From: Eutreptiella sp. 'Long Island Sound 2002'
Lineage: Eukaryota; Euglenozoa; Euglenophyceae; Eutreptiales; Eutreptiaceae
Assembly: GCA_964036045.1 (NCBI GenBank)
Contig: OZ038384.1
Span: 33,529,997 to 33,593,996, forward strand
Length of the DNA: 64,000 bases
Direction of reading: 5' to 3'
Part shown: piece by piece, positions 31,807-42,554 of the stretch
How the letters are laid out: the number at the start of each line of letters is the position of its first letter
Numbering within the stretch: position 1 is the first letter of the stretch
Program-made: the position numbers and the translations under genes
Notes under the pieces: generated by a model
The model's input: the letters and a program-made list of their open reading frames with translations, nothing else
Told to the model about the DNA's origin: nothing
The model's database searches: none

Positions 31807-32720
31807 TCAAAATGAATATACGTTGTCCTTTCCAGTATGTAGGGTGGTAGCGAACGGTTGGAGGGGGTTCCAAAGTTGGCCACCGCCACTATGACATCTT
31901 GTAGGGACAGTGGGTCCGGCCGCGGCAAGTTCACCAGCTGACCGATTTCTGGGAGCGGCAAGACCGCAATTGGTGTCAGCAGCTGACGCCCACGTCACTA
32001 TAACTCGCTTGCTTGTGGTTGCGGGATTAGTTGGAAGTTGTGCATTGCAGACAAGAGGGTGGCACCTGTACTTGTAGAAATGCGGCCTTGCCAAGAACTC
32101 CTCCTTGTCTCCCGCAATGCCAAGGGAACTGCTTGGCACCAACACCCTAGTGCGCTGCTTGGTGGGGGGACCATCCCCACGCATGATCCGCAGAACGATC
32201 CGTGACCAATCTTGGCTGGTTTGTGCCACCATTCCAGCTCCCGGGCCGCTACCTCTCTGTGGCGTGCTTCCTTCTCCCTCTTGTGGTCATTCCACCCTGG
32301 CGCTTTTGCTTGTGAACGCGGTGCCCTTTCCTTATCCTCCTTCATACGTTGTTGCCTGCTCCCTCCGTGTCGTTTGCATTGGGCGCTTCCGCATCAAGGC
32401 TAATTGCTTCCTCCTCCTTGGATGCCCTGGCTCGTTCATCCTGATCTCAATTATACATTCGCCGCCGCCGTGGTTGTCCTTCTTGGTGCTCGCGCTCTTT
32501 TTCCTCCATCCATCGTTTCCCATGCATATGCCGATCTTGACGCATCTCCATCATGGTCTCCTTGGCCTCCTCCACTGCTGCATTGAACTCATGCAGCACC
32601 ATGGGTTCCACTCATGTCATCGTGTATCTCTCAAACGTCCATGGCCACATCTGCGTCGTTCATTCTTGCCACGACTTCCCTGCCTTCAACGCTAGTACCG
32701 GCAACAGGGGTGTTTTGTCA
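31807..32720 (-). pseudogene. Decayed coiled-coil-type coding sequence
   Basis: Minus-strand blocks: REVVARMNDADVAMDV, HEFNAAVEEAKETMMEMRQD, HGKRWMEEKEREHQEGQP, DQDERARASKEEEAISLDAE, then in another frame KEDKERAPRSQAKAPGWNDH and REKEARHREVAARELEWWHK, then GIAGDKEEFLARPHFYKYRC. In-frame TGA codons follow AMDV and MYN. Strongly charged and helix-prone; function unknown. Probably one degraded gene, perhaps continuous with 30138-31043. Confidence 0.4.
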
Positions 32721-33315
32721 CCCCTCCTACCGCCCGCTCTTTTGTTGCCAACGTTTGCGCTGGTGCGGGCGTTGGCAAGGGCTGTTGATGCGTTCGCCTC
32801 TATGGGTGCGGGTGCGGCAGTGGTTCGCCGCGACGCCACTTAACGTGGTGCTGCATCCGGTGTCATTGTGGCTAGGGCCGCGGGTGCCGTTCCCGTTGCT
32901 ATTAAAGACACTGGATTTGGTACAATTGTTCGCCGCTCGGGCTCAAAGTGCTGTTGTATCCCTGTGATCCCACCTGGCGATCCCCGATCCGGGGCTCTTT
33001 TGGGGTCCCGTTGCCTTGTGACAGCATCAACGGCAGCAATGCATTGTACATCATGACAATCAAAATTTCAATGATTTTGACATGCTCAGAAGATTTTGTA
33101 AATTTTCCGCAGTTCTCAGCTGTTTTCCGTCGCCAACGGATGTTGCTTGTGAGCGCACCCTGGGTTGCTTTTGTCGTTCATGATTTCCCAATCAGATTTA
33201 TCTAAATTATTTCAAAGCAAATAGCAATATGCCATTATGCTCAATACATGAGCAATGAATTTCCATGTCTACTCCATTTTTGTAGAGTGGGTTTAATGAA
33301 ATTTCATAGTCCACC

Positions 33316-33963
33316 ATGGAGTGCAATGACCCTATTCGTGCTCTTCTGTGGCTCCTTGAGCATGGATTTGGGTCCGGGATGAGCACGCGGTTGTGGGGAT
33401 ATCATAGCAAGAGTCTGCTCGTCCGGTCCTTGGGGCATCGAGGTCTCATGCCCCGCAGTCACAAAGATCCAACAGCACACAGCGGTTACATGGTAGCAGT
33501 GGTGTGCATGATTTTGCTTCTGAAATCTCCACAGACACCATCGTATCTTCAAGCTTCAGTGGTGCCATCTACAACCGAAACACCCCTTGCATACCCCCTC
33601 GGGGTAACCTTCGTGGCACCTAAAACGAAGGTGGGTCCAACACCCGCAGAGTATCCATACTGTGGTTGTAGGCGCGGGCCACATCCACATTGTACCCTTC
33701 GTGAAGCGGACGCAAGTTTGGCAATTTTTGGGCGCGTAACTTGGTGCCATCGTGTGTGTTTCTCTTGCTATCTTCGCCAAAACAATGGTACAATAAATGT
33801 GTCCAAATTCAAGCTTTCAAATAGCCGCCTGTTTCCACACATTCGGTGTTGTTCGGTCGAACCCGGTGCGAATTCACCTAAATTCACACAAGATTCGCTC
33901 CAAATTCAACGTTGTGAATTTCGGTGTGGTGGACGCTTTTCAGGCGGGACTATCACTAGATGA
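33316..33963 (+). CDS. 215-aa open frame, doubtful
   Basis: Open on the plus strand, while the minus strand of 33304-33780 is also nearly open, so openness is not informative. Gly/Pro/Cys-containing middle (YCGCRRGPHPHC). No domain recognised. Confidence 0.15.
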   Translation: MECNDPIRALLWLLEHGFGSGMSTRLWGYHSKSLLVRSLGHRGLMPRSHKDPTAHSGYMVAVVCMILLLKSPQTPSYLQASVVPSTTETPLAYPLGVTFVAPKTKVGPTPAEYPYCGCRRGPHPHCTLREADASLAIFGRVTWCHRVCFSCYLRQNNGTINVSKFKLSNSRLFPHIRCCSVEPGANSPKFTQDSLQIQRCEFRCGGRFSGGTITR

Positions 33964-34217
33964 TGGGTAATGAAGCTGGGGTATGAATTTTACCCGCTGA
34001 ACTCCCTCAAAAGCAACCAAAAATGTGGCGTTTTGCTCAAAAAAACTCAAAATTCAGGTAACTTCGCGGGAATTCGAATCCTTCATTCAAACGACCCCTT
34101 ATCCACCGTTCACGAAGGGTACAATCCCACTAGAGATTGCTGTATCACCGCCCCAATCAACCTCCACCCGGTTGAGGCACTCCCTCCGCTAGTGGTTCCT
34201 CTTCCCCGAGTCCGTCG

Positions 34218-36590
34218 GTGGCTCACTTGAAAGCGGGTAGTGGGGAAGGGGAGAATTTAGAGCCCAAGAAGATTGGAATTTGGGAGGATTTTTATGAGAG
34301 TCACGTTCAAGAAGTACTTAATATGGAGTTCTTGAACCGCCACAATACGCTACTTGCGGAGGGGAAGTCACCTGAGGCAATGGTTCGACCCTTCCTGTGC
34401 CTTTACAAGAGAATTCGGCAGAGCAAGATTTGACACGACCCTTGAGGAGCACGAATACTAAGAGGACCACCTTCATCGGTACGAGCACCAAATGGCATTT
34501 CTTGTACAGATGGCCATCATCCCCAAGGAACGATGCTAAAATGTCACCAATTGCAGTGGGAAGGCGAATTCCATACGTCCATACTTGGAACTCTTGGACG
34601 ACGTGGTATGTGATTCGGTTCATTCCTCCCTCTCAACGGAGAAATTGTTGACAATCCCAAGGTCTCAACGTTCAAGTAATGGTTCCGATGTATCAACTTG
34701 GATGGACAAAGTTCGCACCAAGGGAAAAGGTACGGTCGCCGATCGTTGTCTCTCCTGTGGCGAGTGCGGTGCGAACGGCTCGTGCTGCCAAGCCATCAGT
34801 TCCCTAGTAACTATGATGACGGAGTTAACACATAATGGTGGGGAGAAGAAGTGAGTGAATGACAGCAAGAGGAAGGAGATGGAATATAGGCCGGAAACAT
34901 TGACCGATTTCATACAATGTATGGGGAGGACTGGGCGCACTGCACCAATTTTGGTACTGGCAAACCACCGAGCATTCGCTGCTTGAGGTGCCGCTCCATC
35001 AATGCCCTATGGCGCTACTCACCCCAACACACCCAGCTTTTACTCCAAATGTTGCAACTAGTGTTACTAGTTTTACAAGCCCCGTTGAATTTGCTTTGGG
35101 AAACAAATGTGGAGAATCATTGTCACAACATTCTGTACTATCCGTGGGAAGTCTTGGGGACCCCGAAAGAGACGCTTGCACAACGGTGAAAGTCGCATAG
35201 TTGGCCTTGAAGAAGAACAGAATAGAGAAAAGAGAGAAAGATGCCAAAGGCTAAGGAGAAGCAGAAGAAACATGAGGAAATGAGGAATCATGGAGTTGCA
35301 CCAACAACTTTTTGTGCAGCCCGTTGTGGAGCACACACTCCTCGCCGCCGCCAATACACACGCCCGAGGAAGGGGTGCCTCATCTGTTAACTCTGTGTTG
35401 GTCAACCGTGCTAGAGCTTCACGAGGGGTACATTTCAACCATGTTCTAAATCCCTTCACTTGAGGCTCACGGGATGGGTCATGAGATAGCCCAAGCTTTC
35501 TGGCCAGCCCACCTAATCGGCGTCTTTCGAGCGCCAGTTTTTGGTTTCACTGGAGACCTAAAGGTAGAAAAAATATTTGTGGATTCCGAGGCTTATGGAT
35601 TGCCTAATACGAAAATTTTAGACAATCAACCTATAACTTCTACGTCCAACGCTAAAAAAAAAAAGATCCGCTTACTTACCAAGAGCTCCGGAATGCCCCG
35701 AATAAAAGAGGGGCTAGGCTGCTGGAGGACGCTACCGCAACCGGCTGGAGAATTTCCGTGGGATTCGGAAGATGCACTTGGAGGAAGTCGACATTGCTTG
35801 CCAGCATTGGGAATTCCTAGCTCAAGAGGCAGAATGTGACGGCGAAGCAAGGTTTGAGGGGGAATTAAAGAGAATTCTACTAAGTAAACTGGCTCCGGAT
35901 CGCCAATGGGTGGAAGTTTGTGGAGTACGAGACTTACTGCACAAAATGGAGGTACGAAAAAGTATGAGCAAAGTGAGTTCATTGAGTACCAAGGAGATTA
36001 CAAATTGTGAAAGAAGATGGAAGTCGGAACTCCACGACGGTAAAGCAGCGAAATTCTTTAGTAAGAAGGTCCACAACAAGATCACATACATGGGTACGTT
36101 TGTGCAAGATTATCCTTGGGTTTTTAATTAATCAATTGATCAGGTTTCTGATAAATTGGAGAAGAATGCCAATTTGGTACGACAAAAAGCACAAGATCCC
36201 ACAGAATTGGGTACTAAGGTGAACGCGGTAACCAACAATGGGTTTCCATTGCGTCTTGATATGGAAAAAGACCAACGTGCTGCTCCTCACTGTACAGCTG
36301 ATCACCGCTGGCAAACCTCAGATTTGAAATAGATACAAGGAAAAGCGGTCGAACCAAATTTGAGTGGTGGACGAAGAAACATTCTCCAAAAAGACCCCTC
36401 ATCGGATTGGAATCACAAGGAAAATTGCAAAGGAAAAGGACAATGCCAGAACAAGAACCAAAGCTAGAGGCCAAAAGATTGTTCGTCTCATCATAAAGAT
36501 GAATCGACGTCGAAACAATCAGAATCCACAGGAAATGCAGTGGAAAAGAAGGGGGAAACCAACAAAAGGAGGAAATCAAGTTGAATCTCC
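34218..36590 (+). pseudogene. Decayed multi-exon plus-strand gene of unknown family
   Basis: Successive plus-strand blocks: ESHVQEVLNMEFLNRHNTLL and VRPFLCLYKRIRQSK (34218-34433), YEHQMAFLVQMAIIPKERC, LELLDDVVCDSVHSSLSTEK (34585-34851, including CLSCGECGANGSCC), MELHQQLFVQPVVEHTLLAA (about 35290-35460), FWPAHLIGVFRAPVFGFTGD (35474 on), HLEEVDIACQHWEFLAQEAE (35772-36101), a 42-bp GT-AG intron at 36102-36143, then SDKLEKNANLVRQKAQDPTE (36144-36590) ending in a basic Lys/Ser-rich tail. Stops of all three kinds and frame changes interrupt it. Charged and helical; transposon ORF or dead host gene cannot be told apart here. Confidence 0.45.
36102..36143 (+). other. Very short intron (42 bp)
   Basis: GTGCAAGATTATCC to AATTGATCAG. 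Removing it joins YMGTF to VSDKLEKN in phase 0 and bypasses the TAA at 36129. Confidence 0.5.
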
Positions 36591-36592
36591 AA

Positions 36593-36946
36593 TCAATGTC
36601 CAACCTTTCTACACCGAGACCTAATCCAACAAATATCTGGCAAAGGCAACAGCTCTAGAGGAGGTTGTAAACGTAGGTCCGGCGATTCGACCAACAATTC
36701 TCGCAAGGGCCAGGGTCGCTTGTTGAAGGTAGTCTCCTCATGACTCCGCTGGGCTCGCTGGTGGAGGCCCCTTGCCATCCTCAACACGTCTGTGGCGTTG
36801 TCTAGTTTCATCACCCTGGCATGTATCTTTGCGTAGGGCTTCGGCGGGTCCGCTTCATCAAATCCTGCCCCCCCCCCCCCCTGCCCCGTGTGCGGTCTTC
36901 TGGTTGAAGATCTCACGCACGCCAGCGGAAATGTGCTGACCCGCAA
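36593..36946 (-). CDS. Hypothetical coding block downstream of the split gene
   Basis: A minus-strand frame with YAKIHARVMKLDNATDVLRM and QRAQRSHEETTFNKRPWPLR that reads as protein. It may be a 3' exon of the locus at 37-42.5 kb. A 14-C run at 36867 makes the frame upstream unreliable. Confidence 0.35.
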   Translation of the reverse strand: MRVSTFPLACVRSSTRRPHTGQGGGGAGFDEADPPKPYAKIHARVMKLDNATDVLRMARGLHQRAQRSHEETTFNKRPWPLRELLVESPDLRLQPPLELLPLPDICWIRSRCRKVGH

Positions 36947-37059
36947 TAGGGAAGTACGTGGACTCCGTGGACAAACAATCTTTTTACTATCTCCAAAAAA
37001 AATTGGTAGCAGCCACTTTCTGGCTGCCTCCTATCAACAGTGCACACATGGGAAATCAT

Positions 37060-38268
37060 TTCTATTGTCAGCAGTAAAAAGCAAACGACATTGTTGCACT
37101 GTGGGTGCAAAGATGTTGCGGGTCAAGTAAGTACGCCTGCAACTCCGCCACCAGGCCTCTCGGTCGCAGGTTTGCACCCGATCTTGTCCACTGGTATGCT
37201 GCTCAACGGACGTGACTGTCCACGGCATCGCGCTCCACCCCACACTATGTGCTTCAATGGTACGTACCACTGCCGTGCAATCCATTTGTGGACCTCTGTC
37301 AGTGCTGCTTCGGCCTCTTCGTCGGTCCAATGTTGTATTGTGTCCACGGTCTCTTCACCCCCACTGTTTGTCTCCTCCTCCTTGTCATCCTCGTCCTCCT
37401 CCTCCTCCTCATAGTCATCGCCTGCTGGCTCCGCATCCCGGTCCCGTCGTGTGCCACTACCACGGTCCGGTGGTGCATGGATGCGCACTTCCTCAATTTC
37501 GTCGTTGGAAGGGTCCGCGGCAGGATCAGGCAACGGAACTTTTGGGGCGGGGGAAGTTTTGGAGGGGGGGGGGGTGTTCTAGTAGGCAGCCCTGTATCTT
37601 GCGCACCGCGAGTACTGCCATCATCAGAAACCATTTCAGTACAAGTACACCCATGAGTAGATGCGCAAAAAAAAAGGCCCAAATGGCCTAAGTTGCGGGC
37701 AAATTTGGCACGGTTCAGACTATGTTTTGGCACATTGCTTCATGCAGTAATTTGGCCCGTCCCTTACGTAGCTGGACCCTACAAATTCAAGCTTCCGTGT
37801 ATCACGTGCATCCACACACAACAACCCCAAGCGCTGCTTCCAAGAATAGAAATACCACAGACCTTCCAGCTTGTCCTGCAGAAGAGGCCAGCACCGTTTC
37901 ACTGAAACACGGTTCTCGAGACTCTTAACCCCGACAAAACTTAAATCTCAGAGCCCGAATTATGTTTCCTACTTGCTACTACATTTTACTGTTGAGAGTA
38001 GAACATCAAGCAGTCACTTTCTGCGGATCACATAATCACTCCATGCCGAACTAGTGTTGTACGAAAGGGACGCTGCACGACGCAATAAACATTGGGGTAC
38101 AGCACATCGCAGTTACCCAACGTACCTTCTACTGTTGGCAGTAAAACACTCTGCAAACTCAATGCACATAACACACAAAAGCAGCGTACACCGGCACCGT
38201 ATATGCATGCCATGCATTCACAAGGGGGGACCGTGCACGGTTGTGGTCTTCTACTATTGCCACTAAAA
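37060..38268. repeat. Four copies of the 20-bp palindrome family
   Basis: At 37060-37079, 37984-38003, 38127-38146 and 38249-38268, each a variant of TTCTACTGCCAGCAGTAGAA. Confidence 0.75.
37123..37533 (-). CDS. Hypothetical acidic protein block
   Basis: A minus-strand frame of 136 codons: SNDEIEEVRIHAPPDRG, a Glu/Asp run (about 20 acidic residues), then ETVDTIQHWTDEEAEAALTE and VHKWIARQWYVPLKH. A GTACTTACTTG donor at about 37132 and an acceptor at the palindrome 37060-37079 could form a roughly 70-bp intron toward 36.9 kb. Acidic stretch plus basic/aromatic tail; function unknown. Confidence 0.4.
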   Translation of the reverse strand: MPDPAADPSNDEIEEVRIHAPPDRGSGTRRDRDAEPAGDDYEEEEEDEDDKEEETNSGGEETVDTIQHWTDEEAEAALTEVHKWIARQWYVPLKHIVWGGARCRGQSRPLSSIPVDKIGCKPATERPGGGVAGVLT

Positions 38269-39350
38269 CAGTGGGGCTAACTGATAACAGTCACACTGTG
38301 AACCCCTCCCGAGCTGTCACTGTCCACAACAGCCGACGTCAAGCTTCATACGTTGGATTATGATGCATCTGTGTTGGTGGCATCATCACCATCCACGATA
38401 GAACCCACAAGGTTCCGTGGTGCAAGCTCTGCTCTCCTGGGTACAACTTGGGGCAGGACATGGACCCCCCCCCTACCGGCACGTCCGGGGGGTCTGGATC
38501 CCCCACATTATCCCCGTCAGCAGGGAAGGGGTGTGGGCGTGTATACCCAAAATGAGCACAAAAGTTCATGAACCGTTGCCTGGACCCGCGGAATGCGGGG
38601 TGCAGAGGCATCGCAGCCACGTCGCGAGGTAGATGCGCCCTCGCTGCATGAAACCTAGGGTGACTTTCTACCTTTGTCTCAGTAAAAAAAACACGTCCAG
38701 CGAACGGTATGCACCATACAACAAGGTTGCATCCGCAACCCGGGTGTTGAAACAGGGTGGAAAGGCAGGGTCCTCCGGCCACTGCATAGTAGCCTGCAAG
38801 GTATTGGCAGCCCGGGCACCGAGCCTCGGCCGAGTAGCCATCTTTTTAACCACCGGCACAGTACCAGCATGAATGTATGCTAGCAACCGTGTAAGATGCA
38901 TGCTCACAGCTGGTACTGAATCGCGGCTGATGTGGGGGCTTGTTAGGGGCTTGAGTGTACCGGGCTGCTGGTGGCGTAAGGTAACAAGAACGTTGTGGTA
39001 GTCATCAACGCTAGTAATGCTCATGTCGGCGCCCATTGCCACTGCCAAACGGGACAAAAGGCCCTCCCCCTTCTCCTCCACAAAGGCACATGCATGGAGG
39101 GAAGAGTGGTAGGGGGACCACATTCGTAGTTCTAAGTGCAAAGCTTGCTTGTACCCACCGTCTTTGTGCCGCGGGTTTAACTTCTGAATTAAGTAAAGAG
39201 ACACTTGCAGGCACCGCCAGGCTAAATTGCCGGTACCGGGTGTACGGTGGTACCACGAACAATCGCGCACCATAACACCGAGACGAAGTAAGGCTGGGGC
39301 ATATCGGAAAACAAGTTGGTATAGCCTTGCTAACAACTTATCTTTAAGTG

Positions 39351-39370
39351 TTCTACTGCCAACAGTAGAA
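39351..39370. repeat. 20-bp palindrome inside the split gene
   Basis: TTCTACTGCCAACAGTAGAA, one mismatch from the family consensus. It lies within the minus-strand coding frame without closing it. Confidence 0.8.
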
Positions 39371-40734
39371 CGTGAGTGAGCGCGCATACCTGGTATGGAG
39401 AGATAAATAGCCAAAATAAGATGCTCCTTAACAACAAGGGAAGGATATGCATACAGTTGTCCTGCCGCTGGGTTTTGAAGGAACCAATGCCACCATGAAT
39501 GGAAGGAAAGCACCGTACGTGTGATCAACACGGTACTTATATGGATGCCGGATACCGAACAAAGGACAGACGGAGCCATACACATGGTACAGTGGCAGTT
39601 GCTGCATCCAGTAGCTGTACAACATTTTCAAGTAGCTGTAGTATACCGTGATGTCGCATAACATCGGTAAGACCGATGCTGCAAAGTTGTTAGCCAACTG
39701 AAGTACGCCATACATGGCTTGGTGAAACCCAAAGGTTGTGGAGATAGGCACATCCCTAATAGCTAAGGGGTACCATGGAGTAACCTCAACGTCCTTGCGG
39801 CGCAGGTCCAACGGGCACCCTACCCCCTCAAAACCCATGTGTTGACGCACAAGGTGCTTTGTCGCTGCCATACAGGAGAACCATGCATCCTTTAAGTCCG
39901 TAGCAGGCTTAGCCACATCACTATACAGGGAGTCAGGAGTGGGGTGCCGCGCAAAATGCCCTTAAACTACTAGCAGCTATAAGTGCCATTGCCGTTGTTG
40001 AAAATAATATGTCGCGTTGAGTGGCCGGGTTTTTAGAGTACCGGGCTTTGTTGAACTGATCTACCCAGACAACAAGTGTTCCACCCCTGTGTTGCAACAT
40101 CTCTAGCACCTCATGTTCACTAACATCTACCCGGGTCGCCACAAGCGCGTGACGGCTTGACAGCAAACCGCAGGCGGCAAGCTGAACACGACCCCGTTTG
40201 CTAACCCTTGATGTGTCTTGAGGCACACTTGCACGGGCAGTATCTGAATGACTAAGTTTAAGCAGGGTACGGTATAGCATAAAGATAGTTGGTATCAACC
40301 TCCGTAACCACTACTTCCGCCCTCGGTCCTCCCAATCCTCCTTGAAGTTGTTCAAAGAGTTCTGCCAGCGGTTCTTGGGGTTGATCTTAGATGGCCCAAG
40401 TTGCCCCCCCCCCCCCCCCAAATGGACCCCCGACAAAAATGTCACCAAACGACGGTCATCAAAAACGCGTTCTACACGGGTGAAATTTTAGCAACAAGCA
40501 GCGCACGCCTGTTTCCCCTCGGTTTTGACTACCCCCATATACATTTTTGGCACTTTGCGCACAACACCAACTTGAGGCTGGGTCCTGTGAAATATGGGAA
40601 AAGTAGTCAAATTCTGAGGAGGAACCCCACGGAATGCATGTGTGTCTATGCACGCTTCAATATCACTGCACTAGCGGAGGCACTACTCCTCGACGCATAC
40701 CATGTTACTCAAATTTTGTTCTGCAGACAGCGAG

Positions 40735-42085
40735 ATACTGAAGTTTGTCTGGAAACAGACAGATCTTACGAAAACCTGCTGCACAGGGACAATAATCACA
40801 AAAAATTGTCTGGTTCCAGACAAAAGACGAGTAACCTGGTGAAAAACTACTGTATTCCACAAAAGGAACTGTGGTCCGCAACAAAATGTCAAAAAAAAGT
40901 GACAAAGGACTATGCGTCGCGTGAAGCTAGCAGAATAAACACTGCATGCATGTGTGTCTAGAACCGGACACCAACTGTTTGTGCCCCATCCACTGCCCGT
41001 AAAAGTACATGCCCGTCTGGTACCAGACAATTAATGGTTTTGCGGCCATTTCATATCTTGAAGGCAAGTGTTGTGTCTGAAACCAGACAAACTGTGTTTT
41101 GTGTCCTCCATTGTCTTTAAGGTCATCTGGTCTGTTTCTGGAAACACTAGAATCACATTGGGTAGCCTGCTAAGTCGGAATTATACTGCATATGTGTCTA
41201 GAAACAGACACTGACTGTTTGTGGCCTGTCAATTGCCAGAACATTACATGCTTGTCTAGAACCAGTCAAAAAATTGTTTCGCACCGGTTGCACACTCCAA
41301 AAGCAAATTGTTGTGTCTGGAACCATACACACTGTGTTTTTTACACCCCCTTGTATTGAACATGATGTGGTCTGAGTGTGGAAACGGTATGCTTACGTCG
41401 GCAAGCCTGGAAAGTTGAAATCACATTGCCCAACGGCCCGCCCTTGTGTCATTTTGCGTCTTGCGCCCAGTTGGTTCCAATATGTCTGACCTTACGCAAG
41501 GTAGCAGTGAACCCTCTGCAGACCCCTCAATTGATCTGGCATCCCAATTCAGTGCCGTGGACGATGCCGCATCCAAGTCCAAGCGGAAACGTGGTGGCAC
41601 ACTGAAGGGAAAAGATGGTCAACTGAAAATTGGTGACCATACTGAAGACTAGGAGGCCCTGCTGCCCATGAGCTGCTGCTGCTTTTGGCTTCACGCAGAA
41701 GACCAAAAGGGATCTGTTGCAGCACTGGTCACCTGGCTCATCCACAGCGGAACAAAACCAGACTAAACAAAACAGTGAACAACAACGAAACAAACCTGCT
41801 CAGTTACCAGACAATTGGTGGAGAGTGTCTGGAACCAGACACTGCGACCTCAAAAACTCGGTTTGATAGGGGTGGAATTTCAAAGAGTGTCTGGTTCTAG
41901 ACACTTTTCGAAATTCCAAGAGAAGGGTACATAGGTGGACAAAGACAACACAACACAAAGCAACACACTGGTGACCCCCCCCGAAAGGGTGTAAATTGTT
42001 TAGTTTGTCTGGAACCAGACACTGCGACCTCAAAAATTGGGTTTGACAGGAGTGGAATTTCAAAGAGTGTCTGGTTCTAGACACT
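40735..42085. repeat. Array of TGTCTGGAACCAGACA-type palindromes
   Basis: About a dozen spaced copies of a 14-16-bp palindrome, for example near 40748, 40808, 40961, 41012, 41075, 41196, 41251, 41311, 41828, 41888, 42008 and 42068, all inside the TIR element. Spacing is irregular. Possible transposase-binding sites. Confidence 0.8.
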
Positions 42086-42145
42086 TTTCGAAATTCCAAG
42101 AGAAGGGTACATAGGTGGACAAAGACAACACAACACAAAGCAAAA
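41825..42145 (+). repeat. 180-bp direct repeat, two copies
   Basis: GTCTGGAACCAGACACTGCG starts at 41827 and again at 42007, followed in both by nearly identical sequence to the CAACACAACACAAAGCAA word. Confidence 0.9.
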
Positions 42146-42554
42146 CTTGTTCACTGAAGCGTAAAAATTGACCATGCACAGTCACCCGGGTTTGTGTGCA
42201 TGGATATGAGAACCACAAAAAAAGACTGTCAAGCATTCAATTTCAGGTACGCGTCTGAATGACTAAAAAATAGGCTATGAAATTTCCCACCCGCCGAAAT
42301 GGCCCTTTTTGGGTGTTTTGGGCCAATTTACCGGGGTGGGCAACTTGGGCCGTCTAAGTTGATGCGCAGCTGTAGGCAGAAGTCCACCAGGAATTCTGCC
42401 AGACCGCAGTCAACAACATCCCCGCATATATCCTCCGCGGATTGATAGGGGGTCTCCATGTTAAAGAGACTACGCCACATATCTAAGTCAATGGCACCGG
42501 AGGCCGGGGTGCAGGACATGGGTGTCTAGCAGAAAACGACAGCGTGAGGGGAGC

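Larger units (their letters stand above)
40386..42358. mobile_element. 1,973-bp TIR element with 5-bp target duplication
   Basis: Inverted termini CTTAGAYGGCCCAAGTTGCC at both ends (about 26 bp with two mismatches), flanked by TTGAT at 40381-40385 and 42359-42363. It interrupts the minus-strand gene; excising it with one TTGAT copy restores an in-frame join (LQLR-INPKN). Inside are many TGTCTGGAACCAGACA-type palindromes and a 180-bp direct repeat. The open frames within (for example 40401-40961, 186 aa plus strand) show no transposase motif, so it is probably nonautonomous. A 5-bp duplication does not match the usual hAT, Harbinger or mariner pattern; Transib elements make 5-bp duplications. 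Confidence 0.85.
38339..42519 (-). pseudogene. Large decayed gene split by a TIR element; probably transposon-derived
   Basis: Coding order on the minus strand: 42519-42364 (MSCTPASG to VDFCLQLR), then after removing the insertion 40385-39933 (INPKNRWQNSLNNF, a TAG, then LVVWVDQFNKARYSKNPATQ), a frameshift, about 39955-39428 (DLKDAWFSCMAATKHLVRQH, PLFGIRHPYKYRVDHTY), another shift, 39500-38668 (TLKDKLLARLYQLVFRYAP, VDDYHNVLVTLRHQQPGTLK, LTRLLAYIHAGTVP) and 38640-38339 (HPAFRGSRQRFMNFCAHFGY). Total perhaps 850-900 residues. The WVDQFNKxRYSKNP and GIRHPYKY blocks recall large uncharacterised proteins of protist transposons; this is a memory-based impression. One TAG and at least three frameshifts. 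The longest open part alone is 305 codons. Confidence 0.55.

Noticed and set aside
39330-39400. Palindrome at 39351 as the 3' end of a 34-bp intron
   Set aside because: Splicing the GTATGC to GGCAG segment breaks the open minus-strand frame, which reads well without splicing.
23981-42519. Alternative genetic code with sense TGA or TAG
   Set aside because: All three stops and many frameshifts interrupt the same genes, while the alpha-kinase exons 2-5 and the LHC exon show no internal stops.
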